Part shown: in pieces, positions 31,853-40,339 of the stretch
Position numbering within the stretch: the stretch's first letter is position 1
Layout of the letters: each line of letters begins with the position of its first letter
Assembly (NCBI GenBank): GCA_020636375.1
Contig: JACJXZ010000001.1
Span: forward strand, 310,001 to 374,000
Direction of reading: 5' to 3'
Length of the DNA stretch: 64,000 nt
From: Lewinellaceae bacterium
GTDB lineage: Bacteria; Bacteroidota; Bacteroidia; Chitinophagales; Saprospiraceae
Position numbers and translations under genes: made by a program
The notes under the pieces: generated by a model
Database searches by the model: none
The model's input: the letters and a program-made list of their open reading frames with translations, nothing else
Told to the model about the DNA's origin: nothing

Positions 31853-34153
31853 ATGGAGACCATCTATATAGCCCTTGTCCTCATCCTTTTCCTCCTGGCT
31901 ATTTCCGACCTGGTGGTTGGCGTCAGCAACGACGCCGTCAATTTCCTGAACTCGGCTATCGGCGCCAAAGCGGCCACCATGAAAACCATTATGGTGGTGG
32001 CGGCCCTTGGCATCCTCGCCGGCGCCGTCTTTTCCAGCGGCATGATGGAAGTAGCGAGGAAGGGAATCTTCAATCCACAGTATTTTTACTTCTCCGAAAT
32101 CATCATTTTGTTCCTGGCGGTCATGATCACCGACGTGCTGCTCCTGGACGCGTTCAATACCTTCGGCCTGCCCACCTCTACGACCGTTTCCCTGGTCTTT
32201 GAATTGCTGGGCGCCGCCACGGCGATAACCCTGGTCAAAGTATATTCCGACGCCAATGCCCTGCCGTTCTACGAATACATCAACTCGGCAAAGGCGCTGG
32301 CTATCATTTCAGGCATCCTGGTATCGGTCGTCCTCGCTTTCTCGGCGGGAATGATCGTCCAGTATCTGAGCCGGGCCCTGTTCTCGTTCGACTACGAAAA
32401 AAGGCTAAAATACCTGGGTGCCCCCTGGGGCGGGCTGGCCATTTCCGGCCTCACCTACTTCATGGTCCTCAAAGGCGCGGAAGGCGCTTCTTTCCTGACC
32501 GAAGACGTCGTCAACTACTTCAACAGCCATGCCTGGAGCATCCTGGCCGCAGTCTTCATCGGCTCAACTGCCGTGCTTCAGTTGCTGGCCGTTTTCACCC
32601 GGTTCGACATCCTCAAATTCGTCGTGCTGGCCGGCACTTTCGCCCTGGCCATGGCCTTCGCCGGCAACGACCTGGTCAACTTCATCGGGGTGCCGCTGGC
32701 CGGCTTCCATTCCTACGAAATATTTACCCGGAGCGGCAGCGACGACCCCGGCGGCTTCCTGATGGAAGGGCTGGCCGGCAAGGTGTCCACCCCAACCTAT
32801 ATGCTGCTGATCGCCGGCCTTATCATGGCGATCACCCTGTGGGCTTCCAAAAAGGCCCGTTCGGTCGTGCGGACGTCCCTCGACCTGGGCAGGCAGGATG
32901 CCGGGGGGTACGAGCGGTTTTCCACTTCCCTGTTGTCCCGGTCTATTGTCCGCATGTCGATCAACCTTGCCGCCGTCCTGGAGAAGGTCACGCCGGCGCA
33001 ATGGCGCGACAGCCTCCGCCGGCAGTTCGACGAGCAGCCCTTCCTGCAAAAACAGGCGGCTATGGGTAATGACGCGCCGGCTTTTGACATGATCCGTGCT
33101 TCCGTCACCCTGATCGTTTCGAGCATCCTCATTGCCGCAGGCACTACTTTAAAATTGCCCTTATCCACCACTTATGTGACCTTCATGGCGTTCATGGGCG
33201 CTTCTCTGGCCGACGGAGCATGGGGGCGGGAGAGCGCCGTCTACCGGGTCACCGGCATGCTCTCTGTGGTGGGAGGCTGGTTCTTTACGGCTATTTCCGC
33301 TTTTGCCATTGCCTTTGTGGTCGCCATCATTTTTCAGTACGGCGGCATGGCGGCCATTGCCGTTATGCTGATCCTGGCCGCCTTCATCATGTACCGGACG
33401 CATAAATACCATGGAGCTAAGCTGGAAGAAGAGGCCGAACTGGAGCAAGCCCCGGAGGCGGCAGAGCTGCTCACCAAAGAGGCGATCATCGAAAAAAGCC
33501 GCCAAAGCCTATCCGACATCCTGGGGCGGTTCTCCCGCCTGCTCGGCCAGGCTTTAAACGGGTTGGGGCAGGAAGGCGAGCAAGCCCTGAAAGAAACATC
33601 CAGAGAATTGGAGAAGCTTTACAAAAAGACGGCGAGCTTCCGGCAGAAGGCCAACCGCTCCATGAACAGGATCCGCAATGAAGACCTGCAGGCAGGCCTT
33701 TACTACATCCTCGTGGCGGATTATCTCCATGAAATGGCCCTCTGCGTCCAGGAAGTCGTCAAATCCAGCCTGGATCATGTCCGCAACCACCACAAACCGC
33801 TCCTGCCGGCCCAAATGGAGGAATTGAATGCCATAAATGACCGCCTAAAAGGGCGCTTCAGCCACCTTGTTGAAGCTCTTCAAGGCTATGATCCGGAAAA
33901 AAGGAGCGAAATAGCGGCCGGTTTCCAGTTGCTCATCAAAGAGATCCGGGATGCCCGGAAAAACCAGGTCAAAAGGATACAGAGCAAAGAGGTGGGTACC
34001 CGCAACAGTACTTTGTTCTTCAACCATCTGAGCGAATACCGCAACCTGGCCCTTTTCTCCAGCCGCATCCTGAAGGTATACGAAGACATGGTCGTCAACG
34101 GAGAAGAGGAAGAAGGCGCGGTGCCTCCGGGCGCTACTGCGCCAGGAACTTGA
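31853..34153 (+). CDS. PiT-family phosphate permease fused to PhoU-like domain, paralog 3
   Basis: 766 residues, same architecture as paralogs 1 and 2 but the most diverged. It keeps ISDLVVGVSNDAVNFLNSA, FAGNDLVNFIGVPLAG and LSTTYVTFMAFMGASLADG; the loop before the PhoU-like region (EEAELEQAPEAAELLTKEA) and the tail itself differ more. No Pho box array is visible in the 230-bp spacer after the PiT2 terminator, so its expression may be read-through or independent. Its 3' end overlaps the convergent 34134-35087 gene by 20 bp. Confidence 0.9.
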   Translation: METIYIALVLILFLLAISDLVVGVSNDAVNFLNSAIGAKAATMKTIMVVAALGILAGAVFSSGMMEVARKGIFNPQYFYFSEIIILFLAVMITDVLLLDAFNTFGLPTSTTVSLVFELLGAATAITLVKVYSDANALPFYEYINSAKALAIISGILVSVVLAFSAGMIVQYLSRALFSFDYEKRLKYLGAPWGGLAISGLTYFMVLKGAEGASFLTEDVVNYFNSHAWSILAAVFIGSTAVLQLLAVFTRFDILKFVVLAGTFALAMAFAGNDLVNFIGVPLAGFHSYEIFTRSGSDDPGGFLMEGLAGKVSTPTYMLLIAGLIMAITLWASKKARSVVRTSLDLGRQDAGGYERFSTSLLSRSIVRMSINLAAVLEKVTPAQWRDSLRRQFDEQPFLQKQAAMGNDAPAFDMIRASVTLIVSSILIAAGTTLKLPLSTTYVTFMAFMGASLADGAWGRESAVYRVTGMLSVVGGWFFTAISAFAIAFVVAIIFQYGGMAAIAVMLILAAFIMYRTHKYHGAKLEEEAELEQAPEAAELLTKEAIIEKSRQSLSDILGRFSRLLGQALNGLGQEGEQALKETSRELEKLYKKTASFRQKANRSMNRIRNEDLQAGLYYILVADYLHEMALCVQEVVKSSLDHVRNHHKPLLPAQMEELNAINDRLKGRFSHLVEALQGYDPEKRSEIAAGFQLLIKEIRDARKNQVKRIQSKEVGTRNSTLFFNHLSEYRNLALFSSRILKVYEDMVVNGEEEEGAVPPGATAPGT

Positions 34154-35087
34154 TGATGAAAACCAGCAGGATGCTCACCACCAGGCCGAAGAAGACCTTG
34201 CCCAGGTCGGAGAAGATCATGCGGGCGATCTGCCGGCTCAGTTTTTTCTCCAGGCGGATGCGGATCGCAATTTCCCGGCCGGCCAGCAACCCGATGAATA
34301 CCCAGGTCGTGCTCATAGGCACATTATTCAGCTCCTTAAAATAATAGAGCACCAGCCCGTATACGGCATTGACAATAGTAGCCGAACGGATGTCAACCGT
34401 ATTGGTCTTGGATTTGACGATGCCTTGAATGCTTCCTCCCTTGCTGTAAAAAATGTAGGCCAGCAAGACAAGCAAAATGGAAAGGGAGATAGTGAGATGG
34501 GCGCCGCTTAGCGAACGCGGCAGATAAACAAAAATATTCGCAAAGTCCTGGATCAGCCACTGGGACCAGAGGAACCCCGTCGACAACAGCAGCAAAGGCA
34601 TCCAGATGCGCCTTTCCTTAGGCGTGGCCTCTTTCTCAATAAAATACTTTTCGACCGTGCCTGCAATGACGATATAGACTACGATGGAGACCCCAAAAGC
34701 GACCAGATAGCCCAGCACGGACTTCTCGATCATGTCCATCATGTTCTTTTCGCTGAAGAAGGTCAGGATGAGGAAGGAGGTGCTCACCGGAATGCCGGTG
34801 CGGGTCAGCGCCATCAAGACCAGGGGCGGCAGTACGTAATACCAGGCAAAGGGGTTTGGCAGCGGGTACCTGGCCAGGCGGTCGTAGGATACGTCGCCTC
34901 CGTAGTGGTACCAGCCGTATACCATCGTAACCGTGAGTATGCTTCCGGCGAAAAACCACAACACATACCAGGGCCGGTTTTCATTGGAGCTCAGAAAGGT
35001 GCCGAGGGTCTGTATGCTGTCATTGCCCACTACAGAGTAACCGGCCAGGATAAAGCCCAGCCACATGATAATCAAAGACGGGTCCAT
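34134..35087 (-). CDS. integral membrane protein with PiT-like signature motifs
   Basis: 317 residues, about eight TM segments. Near the N-terminus FILAGYSVVGNDSIQTLGTF and near the C-terminus NNVPMSTTWVFIGLLAGREI resemble the GxND and PxSTT signatures of PiT permeases; the centre has TRTGIPVSTSFLILTFFSEK. No PhoU-like tail. It looks like a diverged relative of the permease half, or a related anion transporter; the gene family is not one I can name. Lies at the end of the PiT array on the opposite strand, with no Pho box seen upstream. Confidence 0.65.
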   Translation of the reverse strand: MDPSLIIMWLGFILAGYSVVGNDSIQTLGTFLSSNENRPWYVLWFFAGSILTVTMVYGWYHYGGDVSYDRLARYPLPNPFAWYYVLPPLVLMALTRTGIPVSTSFLILTFFSEKNMMDMIEKSVLGYLVAFGVSIVVYIVIAGTVEKYFIEKEATPKERRIWMPLLLLSTGFLWSQWLIQDFANIFVYLPRSLSGAHLTISLSILLVLLAYIFYSKGGSIQGIVKSKTNTVDIRSATIVNAVYGLVLYYFKELNNVPMSTTWVFIGLLAGREIAIRIRLEKKLSRQIARMIFSDLGKVFFGLVVSILLVFIIKFLAQ

Positions 35088-35155
35088 AAAGTACAGGGTT
35101 CGTTTTCGATCCTCCCCTACGAAACCAGGAAGATTCGGTTTTAAAGTCAGAAAAG

Positions 35156-35197
35156 GGAAGCCGGAAGACCACAGAGCCCTTCCGGCTTTCCTTTTGC
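35156..35197 (+). terminator. hairpin with T-rich 3' side upstream of the 34134-35087 gene
   Basis: 12-bp stem GGAAGCCGGAAG (35156-35167) / CTTCCGGCTTTCC (35179-35191) followed by TTTTGC on the plus strand and preceded by AAAA. Orientation does not match an obvious gene end. A second small stem, CGGGCGAA-agga-TTCGCCCG, lies at 35279-35298. Nothing coding is supported in 35088-35550. Confidence 0.45.
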
Positions 35198-35554
35198 TCT
35201 CCGGTGCGCTGAAAATGAAACACTTATGCTAATCCTCTTTCCTTTCGCACCAGTAGTTTGGTACTTTATACGGGAGGCCGGGCGAAAGGATTCGCCCGTT
35301 TCGAAAATTCCGGAAGAAATATTCCCGGCGGGGGAAAGCGTCAAAAAAATCCGGGTGATGGCCAGGCGTTAATTTTGTGTAAACAGCACCTGTGGCAACC
35401 GGAATTGGAATTTGAATTGGGAAAAAAGCAGGCTCGCCTTCGAAAATTTGGCTTCCCGCCCAAAAGATGGCCAAAAAAAACGGATACGCTCCTGCCAGAG
35501 CACGAATCTCCAGTTTTGGCGGGCAAAACGGGGAAAAAAACCACCTCCGCTGCC

Positions 35555-35610
35555 TTAATCATTTGTTAACATAGGATTAATACTCAATTATCACTAAAGG
35601 CCGACATTTG
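35555..35610 (+). promoter_or_regulatory. predicted Pho box array and promoter, site 4
   Basis: TTAATC (35555), TTAACA (35566), TTAATA (35577), TTATCA (35588) at exact 11-bp steps; 9 bp later GACATTTG (35603-35610), one mismatch from TAnnTTTG. Precedes the lipoprotein/TonB receptor/lipoprotein/sigma gene run. Confidence 0.75.
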
Positions 35611-35646
35611 CACTCGAACAGGATTTAAAAACAAAAACTCAAGTTT

Positions 35647-36855
35647 ATGAACACCAGATTATTAGCCACGTTGTTTGTTGCCTTCGGGTTGTTATTCGCT
35701 GCGTGCAATAAAGATGATGAAGGGAATACCACCCCGGACCCTGTCGACGAAAGCGTCGTACGCGTGACCAGCAACATTACCGCAGACGCTACCTGGACTG
35801 CTGACAAAGTGTATGTGCTCGGTGGGCGGATTTCTGTCGTTGACGGCGTGACGCTGACCATTGAACCCGGCACCATTATTAAAGGCGAAGCCGGTACCGG
35901 CCCCAACGCTACGGCCCTGCTGATCGCCCGCGGCGCCAAGCTGATGGCAGAAGGGACGGCCTCCGCGCCGATCATTTTCACTACTATTGCCGATGAGATC
36001 ATGCCGGACGACATCAAAGCCGGCAACTTCGCCAGCCCGAACCTCGACCCGGATATCAGCGGCCTGTGGGGCGGTTTGATCGTCCTGGGCAAAGCGACCA
36101 TCTCTGCTTCCAACGACAACAATGAGGACATATCCGAAGTACAGATCGAAGGCATCCCCACCTCTGACGCCAATGGCCTGTACGGTGGCAACAACGATGC
36201 AGACAACTCCGGCGTATTGACCTACATCTCCATCCGCCACGGCGGCTCCAACATCGGCGAAGGCAACGAGATCAATGGCCTGACGCTGGGCGGTGTCGGT
36301 ACCGGTACGGTTATTGAAAACATCGAAGTGGTTGCCAACCAGGATGACGGCATTGAGTGGTTCGGCGGCACCGTAAACGTTAAGAACGTAGTGGTATGGA
36401 ATGCCGGCGACGACGCCATCGATACCGACCAGGCCTGGGCAGGCACCCTTGACAACTTCGTAGTGGTGACCCCCGCCGGCAGCTGTTTCGAACTGGATGG
36501 CCCGGAAGGAACCTACGTAGCCCGCCATACCATCCAGAACGGGACGGTAGTTGCCGTTACAGACAGCCGTTCCATCGGCGGTTCCCTGATCGATGTCGAT
36601 GCCGCAACGCCGGTAGACATGAAGAATATCCACTTTGTGGCGCCACTGGACGGCCTTTCCATAACGGAAGACGAAGTAGAAAACACGACCTTCGAAAATA
36701 TCACTTTTGCTGTCGATGAAGCGGATTTGCCTTCCCTGATGGAACAGGAAGGCGCTGTTCCGGCCGGTGTCTCTGCCGGTGGTTCTCCGCAAGCTGATGT
36801 GTCTGTCCTTTCCTGGACATGGGCATCGAAAGCCGGCGGGCTCAGCGGGCTGTAA
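35647..36855 (+). CDS. beta-helix lipoprotein, first of a homologous pair
   Basis: 402 residues. Lipoprotein signal with lipobox LFAAC (Cys about 20) followed by acidic NKDDEGN, which in Bacteroidota can direct surface exposure. The mature part is a right-handed parallel beta-helix-like array: GRISVVDGVTLTIEPGTIIK, LWGGLIVLGKATI, SGVLTYISIRHGG, VIENIEVVANQDDGIEWFGG, VKNVVVWNAGDDAIDTDQAW. The C-terminus is GGSPQADVSVLSWTWAS. The same domain forms the C-terminal half of the 40340-42793 lipoprotein. Placed between a Pho box and a TonB receptor, so it probably works as the receptor's surface partner; its ligand (perhaps a phosphorylated compound) is inference. Confidence 0.82.
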   Translation: MNTRLLATLFVAFGLLFAACNKDDEGNTTPDPVDESVVRVTSNITADATWTADKVYVLGGRISVVDGVTLTIEPGTIIKGEAGTGPNATALLIARGAKLMAEGTASAPIIFTTIADEIMPDDIKAGNFASPNLDPDISGLWGGLIVLGKATISASNDNNEDISEVQIEGIPTSDANGLYGGNNDADNSGVLTYISIRHGGSNIGEGNEINGLTLGGVGTGTVIENIEVVANQDDGIEWFGGTVNVKNVVVWNAGDDAIDTDQAWAGTLDNFVVVTPAGSCFELDGPEGTYVARHTIQNGTVVAVTDSRSIGGSLIDVDAATPVDMKNIHFVAPLDGLSITEDEVENTTFENITFAVDEADLPSLMEQEGAVPAGVSAGGSPQADVSVLSWTWASKAGGLSGL

Positions 36856-36892
36856 GCTTTACCGGAAGTTTCGGCCATTTCAATCACAGGTT

Positions 36893-36938
36893 GAAGGTGA
36901 AAAGATTCATTAAACGATTTATGAATCTTTTCGCCTTC
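36893..36938 (+). other. intercistronic 18-bp hairpin
   Basis: Arms 36893-36910 (GAAGGTGAAAAGATTCAT) and 36921-36938 with a single G-U-compatible mismatch, 10-nt loop. It sits between the lipoprotein stop and the TonB receptor start. No T-run; could set the expression ratio by attenuation or mRNA protection. Confidence 0.65.
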
Positions 36939-36965
36939 GCTGTTTTGCCTAAATAACTAATTACA

Positions 36966-39866
36966 ATGATGAGGCAGTTTTTGACTATTGCATGTTTTAC
37001 GCTCACGGCCCTGGCCGCTTATGCGCAGGAAGGGTTCATTCGGGGAACGGTGATCGAAGACGCGAGCGGGCTCACCGTAATTGGCGCTAACATACAGGTT
37101 CAGGAAAGCAGTGCAGGCGCCGTGACCGACCTGGATGGGAAGTTCTCTATCGAAATAGCGCCAGGCACCTACTCTTTAAAAATTTCTTACATCGGTTACC
37201 AGGCCCTGACGATAGAAGGCGTGGAAGTCAAAGCCGGCGGCGTCAGCGTACTCGGCGACATCCGCCTGAGCGAAGAAGCCATAGAGACCGAAACCGTAGT
37301 CATTACTGCCAAGGCGATCCGTACGACTGAGGCTGCGCTCATGACCATCAAAAAGAAATCGCCGGCTATGCTCGACGGCATTTCCTCCTCCCTGATGAAG
37401 CTTACGGGCGACGCCACTGCCGTAGAAGCGGCCAAGCGGGTGACCGGCGTCTCCATCGAGGGCGGCAAGTATGTTTATGTCCGTGGTTTGGGAGACCGCT
37501 ATTCCAAAACCACCCTCAACGCAGTGGATGTCCCGGGCCTGGACCCTGACCGCAATACCCTCCAGATGGACATCTTCCCTACGGCGCTGATCAACAATAT
37601 TGTCGTCAGCAAGAACTTTACCGCAGAAATGCCGGCGGACTTCACGGGCGGCCTGCTGAATATCGAAACCAAAGATTTCCCGGACGAAAAGTTCTTTTCC
37701 GCTTCTGTCGGCATCGGTTATAACCCGGCCATGAATTTAAACAGCGATTACCTGACTTACCAAGGAGGGAATACCGACTTCCTTGGCTTCGACGACGGCA
37801 GCAGAGCGCTCCCGGCCGGCGCAGGCGCAGCGGAAATACCGACGCCGGTCTCGGTTATCGGCGGCAAATTTTCCAAGGACGAGGCCACCGACTTCATTTC
37901 CAGCTTCAACCCGACTATGGGGGCAGAAAGGCAAACCAGCTTCCTCGACTACAGCGCAAGTGTTTCTCTGGGCAATCAACTGAAGCTTGGTTCGGAGGAT
38001 AGCAATAAAGGCACCCTGGGGTATATCTTCTCTTTGTCTTACAAAAACGATTATACCTACTACGACGACGTGTTCTACGGAGAATATCAGCGCCTTTCCG
38101 CCAGTGACGCCTACCCGCTTGTCTACGCCAATATTCAGGAAGGCCAGCTGGGCGAACGCAATACGCTCGTCGGGATGCTGGGCGGCCTGGCCTACAAGAC
38201 CGCCTATTCCAAGTACCGCCTGACGGCCATGCGCCTGCAGAATGGCGAGAGCCGCGCCGGCCAGTTCCGCATCGACAACAACGGCGATGCCGTCGGCCAG
38301 TCCGGCTTTATTGCCAAGTCGGACAACCTCGAATACAACCAACGTTCTCTGACCAATGTATTGCTGAACGGAACCCACGTCTTTGAAGGAAAAGGCTGGG
38401 AATTGGACTGGCGCTTGTCCCCTACCTTTTCTACTTCAGAGGACCCGGACATCCGCAAAGCGGCGTTTTCGCTCAGCCCGCTGGATACCTTCATCAATGC
38501 CGGCGAAGGCGGCAACCCTTCCCGCATCTGGCGCTCTCTGAGCGAATTAAACGCAGTAGCTAAAATAGACCTGACCAAAACCTATAGGTTCAGAGGAGAA
38601 AATGCCAGGCTGAAGTTCGGTGGCAGCTATACCTATAAGGAAAGGAATTATGAGATCCTGCAGTTCGATGTGCAGTTCTTCGGCGGTTCTCAGTCCTTCC
38701 CTTCCGGCGACCCCAACCAGATACTGGTACCGGAAAAAATTTACCCCGGCGGCAACGTTTATGTCCAATCCGGAAATATCTTCCCCAACCCCAATGAATA
38801 TAACTCTACGGTCAGCAATGCAGCATTTTACGTGTCCAACGAAGCGGACCTGCTGCCCAACCTGAAGACCATCCTGGGTGTCCGCGCAGAGAATTATGTG
38901 CAGCGCCATACCGGCCGCGACGTCATCTTCGCGCAAGGCGGCGACGGCAATAACCTCGACAATGAAAAAGTGCTGGATGCACTGGACTTCTTCCCGTCCA
39001 TCAACCTCATCTACTCGCTGACCGACGACCAGAATATCCGGGCTGCCTACTCCAGGACGATTGCCCGCCCTTCCTTCAAGGAATTGTCGTTTGCCCAGAT
39101 CATCGACCCGCTTTCCAACCGTATATTCAACGGTAGCCTGTTCCCCTATCCGGACTGGAATGGCCAACTGGTGGAAACCCGCATCGACAATTTTGACCTG
39201 CGGTGGGAGCTGTTCCAGTATGGAGGGCAGTTGTTTTCGATAAGCGGCTTCTACAAATTCTTCGACAAGCCGATCGAACTGGTCCGTATCCCGACGCAGC
39301 AGACCAGCTCGGAATTCCAGCCCCGCAACGTGGGCGACGGCCGGCTGTATGGCGTGGAAGTAGAGATAAGGAAGAACCTTACTTTTATCTCTCCTGCCCT
39401 CAAAAACCTGAGCGTGACCGGCAATGTGACCTTTGTGGAATCTCAAATCGAGATGACCGAAATCGAGCTCAACTCCCGGAAAAACTTCGAGCGCGAGGGG
39501 GAAAACATTGACAACATCCGCCAGATGGCTGGCCAGGCGCCCTACGTGGTCAACGCTGGGATTACCTACAGCCATCCTGACGCCGGCCTGGACGCCGGCC
39601 TGTTCTACAACGTAAAAGGAAGGACGCTGGAAATCATCAGTTCCGGCCTTTATCCCGATGTGTACTTCAAGCCGTTCAACAGCCTGAACTTCAGCATGAA
39701 CAAGCGGATCGGAAAAGAGAAAGACACGGCCATCGACTTCAAGGTTTCCAACATCCTGAATGACGACCTGGAGAGGGCCTTCTCTTCGTTTGAAGCAGAA
39801 GACCAGCTCTTTAGCAGGTTCAGCCCGGGGGTATCTTTCAGCCTGGGGATAAGCCACCAGTTCTAA
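36966..39866 (+). CDS. TonB-dependent outer-membrane receptor with N-terminal CarboxypepD_reg-like domain
   Basis: 966 residues. Signal peptide (FTLTALAAYAQ), carboxypeptidase-regulatory-like domain (GFIRGTVIEDASGLTVIGAN ... KISYIGYQALTIEGVEVK, about 20-110), plug domain (GGKYVYVRGLGDRYSKTTLN, ALINNIVVSKNFTAEMPADF, GGLLNIETKDFP) and a 22-strand-type barrel ending in FSPGVSFSLGISHQF with terminal Phe. Family members import large ligands using TonB/ExbBD energy. No SusD-like gene is adjacent; instead two homologous beta-helix lipoproteins flank it. Context points to a phosphorus-related ligand under Pho control; the ligand itself cannot be read from sequence. Confidence 0.9.
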   Translation: MMRQFLTIACFTLTALAAYAQEGFIRGTVIEDASGLTVIGANIQVQESSAGAVTDLDGKFSIEIAPGTYSLKISYIGYQALTIEGVEVKAGGVSVLGDIRLSEEAIETETVVITAKAIRTTEAALMTIKKKSPAMLDGISSSLMKLTGDATAVEAAKRVTGVSIEGGKYVYVRGLGDRYSKTTLNAVDVPGLDPDRNTLQMDIFPTALINNIVVSKNFTAEMPADFTGGLLNIETKDFPDEKFFSASVGIGYNPAMNLNSDYLTYQGGNTDFLGFDDGSRALPAGAGAAEIPTPVSVIGGKFSKDEATDFISSFNPTMGAERQTSFLDYSASVSLGNQLKLGSEDSNKGTLGYIFSLSYKNDYTYYDDVFYGEYQRLSASDAYPLVYANIQEGQLGERNTLVGMLGGLAYKTAYSKYRLTAMRLQNGESRAGQFRIDNNGDAVGQSGFIAKSDNLEYNQRSLTNVLLNGTHVFEGKGWELDWRLSPTFSTSEDPDIRKAAFSLSPLDTFINAGEGGNPSRIWRSLSELNAVAKIDLTKTYRFRGENARLKFGGSYTYKERNYEILQFDVQFFGGSQSFPSGDPNQILVPEKIYPGGNVYVQSGNIFPNPNEYNSTVSNAAFYVSNEADLLPNLKTILGVRAENYVQRHTGRDVIFAQGGDGNNLDNEKVLDALDFFPSINLIYSLTDDQNIRAAYSRTIARPSFKELSFAQIIDPLSNRIFNGSLFPYPDWNGQLVETRIDNFDLRWELFQYGGQLFSISGFYKFFDKPIELVRIPTQQTSSEFQPRNVGDGRLYGVEVEIRKNLTFISPALKNLSVTGNVTFVESQIEMTEIELNSRKNFEREGENIDNIRQMAGQAPYVVNAGITYSHPDAGLDAGLFYNVKGRTLEIISSGLYPDVYFKPFNSLNFSMNKRIGKEKDTAIDFKVSNILNDDLERAFSSFEAEDQLFSRFSPGVSFSLGISHQF

Positions 39867-39871
39867 ACTTC

Positions 39872-39895
39872 GGGTTACCCGCCTGACGTTGGACA
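39872..39895. repeat. solo end of a family W repeat
   Basis: GGTTACCCGCCTGACGTTGG (from 39873) resembles the left end of the family W elements, directly after the receptor stop. No matching right end is visible, so this is a partial copy. Rest of 39896-40130 shows no gene. Confidence 0.4.
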
Positions 39896-40130
39896 CCGTT
39901 GGAAGCAGGTGGCCTGAAGCAGCCCGCCGCTGCGAACACTGAACAATGTGATTGACGGCTCCCTTGGGCCAGTAGTTTCTAATGTAATGTACGCACGTGG
40001 CCAAAAGATGCCACGAAAGTTTACCCGGCTGACCAGACGGGCACTAAAACTCCAAATCCGCACTAAATTTAGTGTGGATTTGGTGCCTTACTTCCATCCT
40101 CCCGAATTGAAAAATCCGAGGCGTTTCTCT

Positions 40131-40181
40131 TTAACCTGGATCATTCCTGAAATTTCTTTTTTCAGGAATGATCCAGGTTAA
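40131..40181 (+). other. intercistronic perfect 22-bp hairpin
   Basis: Perfect inverted repeat 40131-40152 / 40160-40181 (left arm begins TTAACCTGGATCATTCCTGA) with a 7-nt loop TTTCTTT, followed by an A/T-rich stretch (ATTTTACATTTTTT). It separates the TonB receptor from the second lipoprotein; possible terminator or attenuator. Confidence 0.75.
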
Positions 40182-40339
40182 TTTTACATTTTTTGTCACT
40201 TTTAGGCTAACCCCTGACGGCATTTTCTGCCGCTGACCTAAATAGTTACCATTTTTTTCCTACCCTGTATCATTAGCCTGATTTCACAAGTATAGGTAAG
40301 TAGTATTCTGTTCATGAATTAGTTACAAACCTATACACA

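Noticed and set aside
35258..35569. 103-codon plus-strand frame before the first beta-helix lipoprotein
   Set aside because: Lys/Gly-rich, no signal or domain, overlaps the site 4 operator.
38547..40004. 485-codon minus-strand frame across the TonB receptor
   Set aside because: Antisense shadow; no domain and unlikely composition, while the opposite frame is a full receptor.
40182..40339. Pho box upstream of the second beta-helix lipoprotein
   Set aside because: No TTAACA-type units at 11-bp spacing; the gene probably depends on read-through from site 4.
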